Source: Costus lasius
Taxonomy: Eukaryota; Streptophyta; Magnoliopsida; Zingiberales; Costaceae
DNA length: 64,000 nt
Assembly (NCBI GenBank): GCA_027563935.2
Contig: CM050447.1
Location: 84,057,461 to 84,121,460 of the forward strand
Reading direction: 5' to 3'
The notes under the pieces were generated by a model. The model made no database searches and was not told the origin of the DNA. It saw nothing but the letters and a program-made list of their open reading frames with translations. Both the position numbers and the translations under genes were made by a program. The stretch's first letter is position 1, and every line of letters starts with the position of its first letter. Positions 13,594 through 25,254 of this stretch are shown one piece after another.

Positions 13594-14454
13594 CTAGTCA
13601 AACCTACCTTGCCGCAAGCAATTTGTGATTGGAGCTACAAGTGTGCTAAAGTTGTAAATGAAACGCCTATAGAAGGTAGCTAGTCCATGGAAGCTTCTAG
13701 CTTCCGTTACGGTAGTGGGAGAGGGCCAATCCAAGATAGCGGTGATTTTTGAGGGTGCGGCTTTCAGCCCTTGATAGATGATGATGAATCCAAGGAACTC
13801 CACCTCTTGGACTAAGAAGACACATTTTTTAATATTTAATGACAATTGCTCCTTCTTTAGAAGTTTGAGAGTAGACTTAACATGCTCAAGGTGCTCCTCA
13901 CTTGTCTTGCTAAAAATCAAAATATCTTCAAAATAGACTTCCAGAAATTTATGTACGGCTTCAGAACTTGATGCATTAACCTCATAAAGGTAGAGGGAGC
14001 ATTGGTTAGCCCAAAAGGCATAAGCATCCACTCATACAACCCATCTTGAGTTTTGAAGGCTGTTTTCCATTCGTCTCCCTCTCTAATCCTAACTTGATTG
14101 TAACCACTCCTTAAATCGATCTTAGAAAACCAAGATGATCCTATGATCATGTCCAAGAGATCATCCAGTCTTGGTATGGGAAATCTATATTTGACAATGA
14201 TCTTGTTGATGGCTTCTACAATCGATGCACATTCTCCGTGTGCCATATTTTTTGGGTGTAAGAAGTGCAGGGACAGCACATGGACTGAGGCTTTCACGTA
14301 TTAATCCTTTCTCTAACAGCTCATCCACTTGCCTCTTCAGCTCTGCATGCTCAGTAGGGCTCATACGGTAATAGGGAAGGTGTGGTAAGGTGGCCCCAGG
14401 TACAAGATCTATAGCATGCTGTATACCTCTCTCAAGTGGGAGCTCACTCGGCAA
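13594..14454 (-). pseudogene. Gypsy reverse transcriptase, broken
   Basis: Three overlapping frames carry the RT: LPYYRMSPTEHAELKRQ at the N-terminus; [15 protein letters not shown] and [12 protein letters not shown] in the middle; the active-site strand reads [11 protein letters not shown]. The catalytic YxDD motif is thus YFED, with the first Asp changed to Glu. Frameshifts near 14000 and 14200-14300 separate the parts. Confidence 0.85.
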
Positions 14455-14600
14455 CTCACTAGGGATGATGGATTCATAGTCCTTAAGTAGGTCAGTGATG
14501 ATGGCCGGTTGTTCTTGTGGGGTTTAAGAACTAGTGGGCTGAACCAGTAAAGTGTAGATGGTGTCGGTCTCCCTTGTGGCTTGAAGGAATGGGTGGACTC

Positions 14601-15146
14601 TCAACAGGGTGATAGATTTCTTGTTGTCAATTGTTTTTCCTTTCTTATGGATGCTCTAAGCTCACGAGGTAGGCTAGGTATAAGGGTAATCCTTTTGTTA
14701 TCAGCCTTAAACTCATATGTATTGCTCCTCCCATAATGAATGACATCAAAGTCATACAGCCATGGCCGACCAAGGAGGACATCAGCCACATCCATCTCCA
14801 TCACATCACACAAAATATGACCCTGGTATGTAGCTAAAGTTAAAGGAACCTTGCATCTAAAAGCTACAGGAATGTTTGTCTTATCAACCCAGGAGATGCT
14901 CTAGGGTGATGGGTGCTTTTCTAGTTCCAGGCCAAATTTACTCACAGCTTGCTTAGAGATAATGTTAAGGCTGCTCCCGCTGTCTATGATGATCTTACAC
15001 ACTTTACCATTACATTGGGTGTAGGTGTAAAAGAGACTAGTTCTCTTCCAATCCTCAGCAGGAACATTTTTGATGTACAGACATCTCACAATGGCCATAG
15101 TAGAGGGAGGTTCCTCTTCACTGTTATATTGAGGGGCATAAGCCAC
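14601..15146 (-). pseudogene. Gypsy aspartic protease region, broken
   Basis: Retropepsin motif IIIDSGSSLNIIS (DSG) in the upstream fragment and the conserved DVLLGRPWL in the downstream fragment (14601-14813). Interrupted between about 14815 and 14900. The stretch up to the RT (14455-14600) is the remainder of the linker. Confidence 0.8.
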
Positions 15147-15212
15147 ATCTTCTATTTCTTCTCCTTTGGGTTCATCCTCTTCAATCTCTTCTATGAGTAA
15201 AGCCTTCTTAGG

Positions 15213-16106
15213 ACACTATTTTGCAACATGACCCGGCTGGGAACATTTTTAGCAAGTAAGTTTGGTGTTCGGTGAGTTTGCAAGTTTCCTATCTCTAGGG
15301 TCACCTTCCACTATAGGTATCTTAGCTGGTAATGGGCTGTACCTGGTTGGGTTTGAAGTTGAATAGATGCTGGGTTTAGGTTGGGGAACCCTCATTTGCT
15401 GTATGTCATATTCAATCTCCATAACGAAATGGTAAGCCTCTTGTAGCGTCTCACATCTATGGTGTATGAAGGCTCTCTTAATGTCAGCCCTAAGTCCTCC
15501 TTTGAACCTATTTAGGGTCAGCCACTGATCTTCTTGTAGGTCGCACTTAATCAGAAGGTCCTCAAGCAGTGTCATTTCCTTGGACTAACCTAGAAAGCTG
15601 GTTATAAATCCTTTGCCTATAGTTAGGAGAGACATACTTTTCCCGTAGCTTCCACTTCATGTCATTCCAACTAGTGATAGGTGGTATGCCACTCCACCTA
15701 GCTTTAGTTCTACACTATTCCAATACATCTGGGCTGACCCTCTTAGGAGGAATTTAACACATTGCACTTTCTTTGCCTCGGGTACTCTTCCCCACTCAAA
15801 ATATTGTTCCACTCGAACTTGCCAATTCAGAAATTCTTGAGTATCTAAACCTCCTTCAAACACAGGTGGGCTGACTCTAATGACTCTAGTCATTTCATCT
15901 TCCTCCCTACTATAAGTTGGGGTTCTACCGAATGGTTCGTCCAGCTGTGGTTCATCTAAGATGGATGCAGTCCTTCGTGGATTGGTGTGCCTATAATTGT
16001 TCACATGCTCTTTTTCAGGTCTGTAGGTTGTTCGGTTTTCCTGATTGAGCCTGCTAGTCCCTTCCCCCCACACGTTTTCAGCAGGTCTCCTAGGGGATAC
16101 AATAGG
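15213..16106 (-). pseudogene. Gypsy gag, main part, broken
   Basis: Contains the gag core (PPVFEGGLDTQEFLNWQVRV and WGRVPEAKKVQCVKFLLRGS) and, near the end, a CCHC knuckle of the form CxKCSQPGHVAKxC at 15213-15254. Both x positions of the knuckle are now stop codons (15249-15251 TAA, 15216-15218 TAG). The 5' part of the gene is cut off at 16106 by Copia-1 and resumes at 25255. Confidence 0.8.
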
Positions 16107-17804
16107 TGTTGGGGTATGCCCTTAAGGCTAATGTTTGAGGCCTTGGGATTGTAACAGTATCATGTATAAACTCTTATGTTTATAAAGGCAATGGTTATTA
16201 TTCAGGTTGTTACATCATCTGCTGCAATGTGTGTTCTTCTGAATAATGTCTCAAAGCTGTTCAGCTAGGCTGACATGCTATATTGTCCTTAGTCGAGATA
16301 TCTTGGTGAACCTGAGACAGCCATGATATTATTGAGACTAATATGTGTTCTAATCTTATAGGATGCTTCGAGCATGGAATAAGATGTAGACTCATGGGTA
16401 CATTGGATGTACTGGACAGACCCTACTAGGATATTCAATTGCTTGTCACAATGTGAATAATCCTTGATTGCAACAAGTGGCACATGTCCTCTGACTTGAG
16501 ATCGCTTGTGTTTCTAAATGATAATTGTCATTGTTTTGAGTTAGTTCAATATCATTTAAAACATAATGATTATAGACTATCTTGGATAATGAGCTTGAGT
16601 CAGGTTAGGGCACTAGTGATAGACAAAGGATTGCCATCTCCTGAATTGGAGTGTGATGTTCTAAAGGGGCCCCCCTGGATGAGATGATTGAGAAAGTGTA
16701 TGGACATACCCAGGTGACTGTGTTCATCTGATCTAATCATGCTCATCATATTGGAGTTACAAGCTTGACACGCTTGTCCAATAAGAACATCCAGTGGCAA
16801 AGGAAACTTGTATGCCTAGTGAAGTGGATTCACACTTGTGCTGTGGTTTGGGTGTAGTCTTGGAAGACTCTTTCCTTTATATCGGGAGACAGTGATGTGT
16901 TGCTATATACCCCTCACTGATCGTGATAACGTAAGTTATCGTTACCGACATTTAAAGGAAACCCTTAGGGTCGCACAATTTGATGATATGGCTTACTTAA
17001 GTCAGATCGTGTGGACTGAATTGTTTCGGTTCAGTTCAAAGGGATTTAATCTCTGATTGTAAGTGAGATCTGGTCTGATCATGTTTGATTGATTAGGGCT
17101 TGAGATCGGTAAGCTTCGATCGAGAGTATTGATGCTAGATCGGAGAGATCAAGAGCATGACGAGATGAACGGTTAGATCTGCAGCCTTAGGGTTTAAGAT
17201 GATCTAGACCAAATGGCTTGGGCTGGTTTGGTTTGGTCTTTGGACCAAATGCATTTACATCGAACCGGTTCAAGAGCTTGAACGCATGCTTCATTGTTTG
17301 TGGCGTTATTGATCGGTTTAGAGATCTTGAACGCATGGCTTAATGTCTTTCCTATTTTGGAAAGTAATAAGCGCATGTTCCCTTCAACGCCAAAACAAGT
17401 GAACGCTCCATTCAACCTTTGGCACCTCTCTCTCTCGACGAGACCTTGGTGTGGAGAAGGAGACATCTTGGAGAAGGTTCGGCAAGCCTAGAGACCATCT
17501 CTCATTCCCTTTCCATACGGCAAGAACCCTTGAAGAACCTTGCTAGCACAAGGATCTCCAAGGAGTAGGCACATTACCTTGTGTGCGTCAACTAGGGAGA
17601 AGATCCCTTTCGGTCTTTGCTTCCAAGCTACCATCCATATGATGGCGATGGTATGATCCTTCTTTCATGGTTGCAATCGTTTTGATGTTGATCATATGGC
17701 ATGCAAAAGATCCTAATAAACCCTATGCTTCCTTGCGAAAATCTTTATATGCGCCCACCCCCTCTTTAGGGTTTCACGCCCCCCTCTTGAAAGGGGTTTC
17801 TACA
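16107..17804 (+). repeat. Copia-1 5' LTR
   Basis: TGTTGGGGTATGCC to TTTCTACA. Internal TATA-like TTTATATC at 16876-16883; GATAAC-GTAA-GTTATC inverted repeat at 16925-16940, present in the other LTRs of the family with minor changes. A candidate splice donor (GTATGA) starts at 17651 in the presumed U5. Confidence 0.96.
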
Positions 17805-17806
17805 AT

Positions 17807-17818
17807 TGGTATCAGAGC
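17807..17818 (+). other. Copia-1 primer-binding site (Met-tRNA)
   Basis: TGGTATCAGAGC, two bases after the 5' LTR. Confidence 0.95.
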
Positions 17819-19651
17819 ATGGTTTTCGCATGTTCATATGATTGCTTTTGCTTGTTGTGATCCGTGTATGTTAATACATGTTATAGATCTATATGAAGGT
17901 TTAATTAAGTTTGCGCATGTTACCTTAGATACATGTTTCTATCTAGTTGCGCATGTTAACTTAGTTGAAAGCTTCTTATTTTGTTGCGCTTGTTGAAGAT
18001 GTTTTGAACAAAACTTACATCTTGCGCGCCTATCACCTAGATCTATATTTGCGCCTACTATAAACCCTTAGACGGGTTGATGGGGTTGAAAGCATCATCT
18101 AGTATAGATCAAACTAGTCTGATCAGACCATCTGACAGCCTAGATGGATCGACCAGATGGCACCTGTGCGCAAGCACGAGGTGGCTATAGGTCGATTGCA
18201 TCACAGGCGTGTAGCGAGGTCTGGTTGAGACAACTAATGAACACACATGAGTTAGGCCCGGGGTCACACCCGCTTGCCAGAACTCATGATGGTTGTTCAG
18301 CCCTTGGCGCATGCATGGTTGACCATTAGGTCAACTCAAGTCAGTTAGGACTTGGTGCATGCAAGGGCATGGATCTAACTAGACATGATGAGTGGATCCC
18401 TATCAATGGACCGTTGTAAGGATGTAGGGCACATAAGAAAAGTAAAATTGATGCCAATGGGTTTTCAAAATTTTATTTTCTTTGTAATGGATCACATGTT
18501 GAGTGAATGATGCCATGATGCTTGTTTATTTAATCTTATGTGGGTTGCCCTTTAATGTGTGCTGTGCTGGGGCCTGCGAGCCTGGTAAATTGTAAATTAA
18601 TATTATTGTGATCTGCACATCACATTTCTAATTAATTTATTGTATAATTGACCTGCGAGTCAAGCTTGTCTAGATAGATTAAAATGTATTTTAATCAGAC
18701 AAGAGTTCAAAGCACACATGGCAGAGGTGCATGCAGCTAAGGCTTTTCCAGGTGGGAAGTCTAGGGTTCGACCCTAGGACAGGCGCATTCACCTGGTGGG
18801 CGCACCTGAGCTGCATTGAGCGCTAGGGCCCTGGGTTGGACCAGATGAGATGCAAAAGACCCAAGAAGAGCAAGTGAAGACTTAAGTTGATTTAAGGTCT
18901 TACTTAGGCTCTATGGGCTTTTACCACATAAGATCCATGCTTTCTTTTATTTTCTAAATAATTAGAATTGCATGAGTTATTTATCTTCTGCTATAGCCAT
19001 AGGATTTGCCTGATAGTAAGAAGATAAAAGACCGTTAAAATCCAACGCTAAAATAACAAGCACGTAATGCCTTCTGGCGCGAAACCTCACTGTTCTGACT
19101 ATCGTTGGGGCCGTGTTGTACCCACTCAGTGGGCACGCCCATCTATCTTCAGATGGTGTGTGATTTCACCTGCGTGTTACAGAGAAGGGATTTATCGCTT
19201 CTCGTTGCTCAGCATAGCACGTGGTGGTCCAGGGAGTAGGTCAGGTCAGCTTGACCATGTAGGCTACATATGGGGCATATGGTAGCTATATGGAGGCAGC
19301 CATCTGTGGGGTCAGAGACTGTGTTGTACCAACTCAGTTGGCACAGGCTGCTGGATTGCCCAGATGAAGGGGAATCGCACGGGTTGGCGATTGGCAGGGA
19401 CTGCCTACCAGAAATTAGTGCTTGTACTCTCTGTGCATCTTATCTCGCCTGAGCGGGACGCGGAGACCAAGTATGAAATCTGGATCCCATCTCACTAAAA
19501 GAGTGTTACTCTTTCGGACTGTTTTAATGGATTTTTCAGTCAGATAAAATAGTGAGAAAAAGAATCTTTCTTAAGTCCTGGATTGATTCTAAACATTGAT
19601 ACTGACCTTGCTGTTCTTGCATTGTTGTAGATTCCTGCAGCAACGAACACC
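17819..19651 (+). other. Copia-1 leader with candidate intron and paired hairpins
   Basis: Non-coding stretch of 1.83 kb before gag with many upstream ATGs. Candidate intron 17651-19630: donor GTATGA in U5, branch-point-like TACTGAC at 19600-19606, acceptor TTGTAG ending at 19630, 21 nt before the gag ATG. Two short hairpins at 19118-19136 and 19326-19344 share the loop TCA but have stems CCCAC/GTGGG and CCAAC/GTTGG. All of this is shared by the other three copia elements in the window. Confidence 0.6.
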
Positions 19652-22600
19652 ATGAGCTTCAATGTGCGATCCCTACTGGAAAGGGAGAAGTTTGCTGGGC
19701 CAAACTTCTCAGACTGGTTCGGACACCTTAAGATCGTTCTTAAGGCAGAGAGGAAACTGTATGTCCTCGAGACGGCTGTGCCGCCTCAACCCGCTGCGAA
19801 CGCCGGAAGGGCGGTTCGCGATGCCTATGAAAAGCATGTCAATGATAGCATTGATGTCGCTTGCCTGATGCTAGCGTCTATGACGCCACCGCTGCAGCGT
19901 CAGCATGAGGATATGTCGGCTATAGAGATTATAGCAAACCTCAAGATGCTGTATGCTGCACAGGCGAGGACTGAACGCTATAATTTGACCAAGCTTTTCT
20001 TTCAGAGCAAACTGGCTGAAGGGAGCCCAGTGGGAGCTCACGTGCTCAAGATGATTGGGCACAAGGAGGCTCTGGAGAAACTGGGGCATTCCATCAATCA
20101 GGAGCTTGCTGTAGACATTATTCTGCAGTCTCTCCCGCCCTCTTTCGATGCGTTCATTATTAACTTTAATATGAACAAAATCGATTGTACTCCGGCAGAG
20201 CTGCTGAATATGCTCTTAACTACTGAGGAAACTCTGAAGGGAAAGCCTTCAACCTCTGTCTTAATGGTTCCTTCAAGGAACAAGAAGAAGGGGAGGAAGG
20301 GCAAGGCCCCTGTCAAGAGTTACAACAAGGCTCTGAAACAGAAGGTTAAGCGGTCGAAGGACAACAGGTGTTTCCACTGTGGCCAGCTGGGTCACTGGAA
20401 AAAGGACTGTAAAGCGCTCCAAGGAGACAAGAAGGGAAGCATCGCTTCTGGCTCAGGTATATTTGTGACTGAAGTCATGATATCTTCTTCTTCTATTGCA
20501 TGGGTGTTGGACACTGCATGTGGAGTTCACATTTGTTCAAATGTACAGGAACTCAAGAGAAGAAGACAGGTGGGACAGCATGAGGTGGACCTATGCGTTG
20601 GAAACGGGGCACGGGTTGCTGCTGTTGCTGTAGGGGATTATTACATCTCATTACCATCTGGCATTGTATTAGAATTAAACAATTGTTACTTTGTACCCAG
20701 TATTACCAAAAATATTATCTCTATTCCTGCTCTTGTCAGGAAAGGGTTTTCCTTTGAATGCAAGATTTCAAAGTGTTATCTTACTCTTGATAATATTGTT
20801 TATGCTACTGGTTCAATTAACAATGGGTTATTCATGTTGGACATGGAATATTCTATACAAAATATTGATAATAAGAAAGCCAAGTATGCTGATGACAGCA
20901 CCTTGTTATGGCATAGTCGTTTAGGCCATATTAACAAGAAGCGCATTAAGCGGTTGCATGATCATGGACTGCTGGGATCATTCTCCTATGAGGAGATTGA
21001 TACATGCAAAGCTTGTTTAATGGGTAAAATGACGAAGTCTCCTTTTCTTAACAAAGGTCAAAGGGATTCAGGTTTACTTGACCTTATACACAGTGATGTG
21101 TGTGGGCCATTTAGTAAACATGCCAGAGGTGGCTATCAGTACTTCATTACCTTTACTGATGATTTCAGTAGGTATGAGTATGTCTATCTTATGAGACATG
21201 AGAGTGAATCTTTTGACAAGTTCAAAGAGTTCAAAAATGAAGTACAGAATCAGCTAGGCCGAAATATCAAGGCACTTCGTTCTGATCGAGGTGGAGAATA
21301 CTTGAGTCATGCGTTTACTGACTATCTGAAGGAGTGTGGGATTATCTCACAGCTCACTCCACCAGGAACACCGCAATGGAATGGTGTGTCCGAGAGGAGA
21401 AATAGAACGTTACTTGATATGGTTCGTTCTATGATGAGTCAGGCTACTCTACCTTACTCCTTTTGGGGATTTGCACTAGAAACAGCTGCAAAGGTACTAA
21501 ACCGAGTGCCATCCAAGGCAGTTTCAAAGACGCCATATGAGTTATGGTATGAGAAACAGCCTAGCTTGACATTTATCAGGATCTGGGGTTGCGAGGCTTA
21601 TATTAAAAAGCTCACCTCTGGGAAACTAGAGAGCAGATCTGAGAAATGCATCTTTGTCGGTTACCCTAAGGAAACTAAGGGTTATTATTTCTACGATCCC
21701 AAAGAGAACAAGGTATTTGTTGCTCGGACGGCCATTTTTCTTGAGAAGGAGTTTCTTCTGCAAGAGGCCAGTGGGAGAGAAATAAAGCTGGATGAGAATC
21801 CAGAGGAAGGACAAAGTAGTCAAGCACAGTTGGATGAGCCTGAGCCAGTTGAGCAGGTTATTGAACTACCTGAGGCTCAGATATCACGGGAACCGCGAAG
21901 ATCGGGAAGGATCCGTCGACAGCCTGAGCGCTATGACGGAGTCTACATCATTGATATTGATGAACCCCTTACTTATGCGGATGCGGTCAGTGGACCGGAG
22001 TCAGCTAGATGGCTTGAAGCTATGCGAGCCGAGATGGACTCCATGTCAGATAACCAAGTCTGGGATTTGGTTGATCCGCCTCCGGGAGTAATCCCTATAG
22101 GCTGTAAATGGATCTTCAAGAAGAATATTGACATGGATGGTAACGTGGTTACCTATAAAGGCAGGCTAGTAGCGAAAGGTTTCAAACAAATCTACGGGAT
22201 AGATTATGATGAAACTTTCTCTCCTGTAGCCATGTTCAAGTCTATTCGGATTCTGTTCGCAATAGCAGCATATTACGATTATGAGATCTGGCAGATGGAT
22301 GTGAAAACTGCTTTCCTTAATGGAAATCTGGATGAGGATGTGTATATGACACAACCTGAAGGTTTCACTAATCCATCAGATCGTCATAAAATATGCAAGT
22401 TAAAGAAGTCCATTTATGGACTTAAACAAGCATCAAGAAACTGGAATATTCGTTTTGATGAATCAATCTCTGAGTTTGGTTTCATCAAGAACGAAGATGA
22501 CCCGTGTGTATATAAGAGGTTTAGTGGGAGCGTGATTACTTTCCTAGTCCTCTACGTCGATGATATCTTGATCATTGGAAACGATATTCCTGAACTGCAT

Positions 22601-23536
22601 GCTGTTAAAGCATGGTTAGGAAAATGTTTTCAGATGAAAGATCTAGGAGAAGCAGCCTATGTATTAGGTGTGAAGATCTACAGGGATAGATCTAAGAGGC
22701 TTCTCGGGCTGTGCCAGAGTACTTACATCGATAAAGTCCTGGAAAGATTTCATTTAGAGAATTCTAAAAGAGGATATCTTCCAGTCAGACATTGTCTGAA
22801 TCTTTCAAAGAGTCAGTGTCCACAAACACAGACTGAGAAAGAGGAAATGGACAATATGCCTTATGCTTCGGCTATTGGGTCCATTATGTATGCGATGTTG
22901 TGTACTCGCCCAGACGTCGCTTACGGGTTAAGCGTGACCAGTCGATTCCAAAGTAATCCAGGTCAGGCACACTGGATTGCAGTCAAGAACATTTTAAAAT
23001 ATTTGCGGAGGACCAAAGATATGTTCTTGATTTATGGTGGTCAGGAAGAACTCAGTATTGAAGGATATACTGACGCTTCGTTCCAGTCTGACCAGGATGA
23101 TTTCCGATCGCAATCAGGCTATGTTTTTAGCTTGAATGGAGGAGCAGTGGTGTGGAAAAGTTTCAAACAGTCTATTGTTGCTGATTCCACAACAGAAGCC
23201 GAGTATGTTGCAGCCTCAGAAGCATCTATGGAGGCAGTGTGGATTCGTAAGTTCATTCAGGAACTTGGTGTTGTTCCTTCGAGTGCAGATCCTTTGGTTA
23301 TCTTCTGTGATAACACTGGAGCTATAGCACAAGCAAAGGAACCATGGTCGCACCAGAAGTCCAAGCACATACAGAGACGGTTTCACTTGATCCGGGAGAT
23401 CATTGATCGTGGCGAGATCAAAATATGCAAGGTTCATACAGACGACAATCTGGCTGACCCGCTTACCAAGCCTCTGGCGCAGCAGAAGCATGAGAAGCAC
23501 TGTAATAATATGGGTTTGAAATTTCTCAACCATTAG
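19652..23536 (+). CDS. Copia-1 Gag-Pol polyprotein, intact
   Basis: 1294 residues in one frame, no stop or frameshift. Domains in order: UBN2-type Gag (about 1-230); CCHC knuckle C240-C243-H248-C253; aspartic protease with D287 in WVLDTACG; GAG-pre-integrase zinc site H421/H426/C452/C455; integrase catalytic D482, D545, E581 (D-x35-E spacing); RT with D883 and YVDD at 968-971; RNase H with D1141, E1184 and D1220. Gag and Pol are fused without a frameshift site, as in plant copia elements. The start ATG sits in CACCATGAGC and is shared by Copia-2 and Copia-4. It is probably competent for transposition; lineage within copia not assigned. Confidence 0.95.
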   Translation: MSFNVRSLLEREKFAGPNFSDWFGHLKIVLKAERKLYVLETAVPPQPAANAGRAVRDAYEKHVNDSIDVACLMLASMTPPLQRQHEDMSAIEIIANLKMLYAAQARTERYNLTKLFFQSKLAEGSPVGAHVLKMIGHKEALEKLGHSINQELAVDIILQSLPPSFDAFIINFNMNKIDCTPAELLNMLLTTEETLKGKPSTSVLMVPSRNKKKGRKGKAPVKSYNKALKQKVKRSKDNRCFHCGQLGHWKKDCKALQGDKKGSIASGSGIFVTEVMISSSSIAWVLDTACGVHICSNVQELKRRRQVGQHEVDLCVGNGARVAAVAVGDYYISLPSGIVLELNNCYFVPSITKNIISIPALVRKGFSFECKISKCYLTLDNIVYATGSINNGLFMLDMEYSIQNIDNKKAKYADDSTLLWHSRLGHINKKRIKRLHDHGLLGSFSYEEIDTCKACLMGKMTKSPFLNKGQRDSGLLDLIHSDVCGPFSKHARGGYQYFITFTDDFSRYEYVYLMRHESESFDKFKEFKNEVQNQLGRNIKALRSDRGGEYLSHAFTDYLKECGIISQLTPPGTPQWNGVSERRNRTLLDMVRSMMSQATLPYSFWGFALETAAKVLNRVPSKAVSKTPYELWYEKQPSLTFIRIWGCEAYIKKLTSGKLESRSEKCIFVGYPKETKGYYFYDPKENKVFVARTAIFLEKEFLLQEASGREIKLDENPEEGQSSQAQLDEPEPVEQVIELPEAQISREPRRSGRIRRQPERYDGVYIIDIDEPLTYADAVSGPESARWLEAMRAEMDSMSDNQVWDLVDPPPGVIPIGCKWIFKKNIDMDGNVVTYKGRLVAKGFKQIYGIDYDETFSPVAMFKSIRILFAIAAYYDYEIWQMDVKTAFLNGNLDEDVYMTQPEGFTNPSDRHKICKLKKSIYGLKQASRNWNIRFDESISEFGFIKNEDDPCVYKRFSGSVITFLVLYVDDILIIGNDIPELHAVKAWLGKCFQMKDLGEAAYVLGVKIYRDRSKRLLGLCQSTYIDKVLERFHLENSKRGYLPVRHCLNLSKSQCPQTQTEKEEMDNMPYASAIGSIMYAMLCTRPDVAYGLSVTSRFQSNPGQAHWIAVKNILKYLRRTKDMFLIYGGQEELSIEGYTDASFQSDQDDFRSQSGYVFSLNGGAVVWKSFKQSIVADSTTEAEYVAASEASMEAVWIRKFIQELGVVPSSADPLVIFCDNTGAIAQAKEPWSHQKSKHIQRRFHLIREIIDRGEIKICKVHTDDNLADPLTKPLAQQKHEKHCNNMGLKFLNH

Positions 23537-23556
23537 ATTAAGTGCAAGTGGGAGAT

Positions 23557-25254
23557 TGTTGGGGTATGCCCTTAAGGCTAATGTTTGAGGCCTTGGGATT
23601 GTAACAGTATCATGTATAAACTCTTATGTTTATAAAGGCAATGGTTATTATTCAGGTTGTTACATCATCTGCTGCAATGTGTGTTCTTCTGAATAATGTC
23701 TCAAAGCTGTTCAGCTAGGCTGACATGCTATATTGTCCTTAGTCGAGATATCTTGGTGAACCTGAGACAGCCATGATATGATTGAGACTAATATGTGTTC
23801 TAATCTTATAGGATGCTTCGAGCATGGAATAAGATGTAGACTCATGGGTACATTGGATGTACTGGACAGACCCTACTAGGATATTCAATTGCTTGTCACA
23901 ATGTGAATAATCCTTGATTGCAACAAGTGGCACATGTCCTCTGACTTGAGATCGCTTGTGTTTCTAAATGATGATTGTCATTGTTTTGAGTTAGTTCAAT
24001 ATCATTTGAAACATAATGATTATAGACTATCTTGGATAATGAGCTTGAGTCAGGTTAGGGCACTAGTGATAGACAAAGGATTCCCATCTCCTGAATTGGA
24101 GTGTGATGTTCTAAAGGGGCCCCCCTGGATGAGATGATTGAGAAAGTGTATGGCCATACCCAGGTGACTGTGTTCATCTGATCTAATCATGCTCATCATA
24201 TTGGAGTTACAGGCTTGACACGCTTGTCCAATAAGAACATCCAGTGGCAAAGGAAACTTGTATGCCTAGTGAAGTGGATTCACACTTGTGCTGTGGTTTG
24301 GGTGTAGTCTTGGAAGACTCTTTCCTTTATATCGGGAGACAGTGATGTGTTGCTAGATACCCCTCACTGATCGTGATAACGTAAGTTATCGTTACCGACA
24401 TTTAAAGGAAACCCTTAGGGTCGCACAATTTGATGATATGGCTTACTTAAGTCAGATCGTGTGGACTGAATTGTTTCGGTTCAGTTCAAAGGGATTTAAT
24501 CTCTGATTGTAAGTGAGATCTGGTCTGATCATGTTTGATTGATTAGGGCTTGAGATCGGTAAGCTTCGATCGAGAGTATTGATGCTAGATCGGAGAGATC
24601 AAGAGCATGACGAGATGAACGGTTAGATCTGCAGCCTTAGGGTTTAAGATGATCTAGACCAAATGGCTTGGGCTGGTTTGGTTTGGTCTTTGGACCAAAT
24701 GCATTTACATTGAACCGGTTCAAGAGCTTGAACGCATGGTTCATTGTTTGTGGCGTTATTGATCGGTTTAGAGATCTTGAACGCATGGCTTAATGTCTTT
24801 CCTATTTTGGAAAGTAATAAGCGCATGTTCCCTTCAACGCCAAAACAAGTGAACGCTCCATTCAACCTTTGGCACCTCTCTCTCTCGACGAGACCTTGGT
24901 GTGGAGAAGGAGACATCTTGGAGAAGGTTCGGCAAGCCTAGAGACCATCTCTCATTCCCTTTCCATACGGCAAGAACCCTTGAAGAACCTTGCTAGCACA
25001 AGGATCTCCAAGGAGTAGGCACATCACCTTGTGTGCGTCAACTAGGGAGAAGATCCCTTTCGGTCTTTGCTTCCAAGCTACCATCCATATGATGGCGATG
25101 GTATGATCCTTCTTTCATGGTTGCAATCGTTTTGATGTTGATCATATGGCATGCAAAAGATCCTAATAAACCCTATGCTTCCTTGCGAAAATCTTTATAT
25201 GCGCCCACCCCCTCTTTAGGGTTTCACGCCCCCCTCTTGAAAGGGGTTTCTACA
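23557..25254 (+). repeat. Copia-1 3' LTR
   Basis: 1698 bp, collinear with the 5' LTR without indels; about 10 substitutions seen, such as 16330 T versus 23780 G. Confidence 0.96.

Larger units (their letters stand above)
16107..25254 (+). mobile_element. Copia-1: intact Ty1/copia retrotransposon nested in the gypsy gag
   Basis: 9148 bp with equal 1698-bp LTRs, a Met-tRNA PBS, a long leader, one Gag-Pol frame, and a polypurine tract AAGTGGGAGA (23546-23555). Target duplication ATAGG at 16102-16106 and 25255-25259. The gypsy gag continues on both sides. By eye the LTRs differ at about 10 of 1698 positions (about 0.6%), so the insertion is recent. Confidence 0.97.

Noticed and set aside
16289..16687. 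Recurrent 60-70 codon frames in the copia LTRs (both strands), repeated near 23739, 28233, 35736, 46229, 53696, 55971 and 62054
   Set aside because: They recur only because the LTR is repeated, occur on both strands of the same DNA, and have no recognisable domain.
16925..16940. GATAAC-GTAA-GTTATC palindrome as a functional operator
   Set aside because: Conserved in the LTR family, but its arms are short and one arm has drifted in Copia-4; listed only as part of the LTR.
21626..21823. Antisense and alternate-frame ORFs over the copia polyproteins
   Set aside because: Shadows of the Gag-Pol frame; they change length between copies exactly as expected from synonymous drift.
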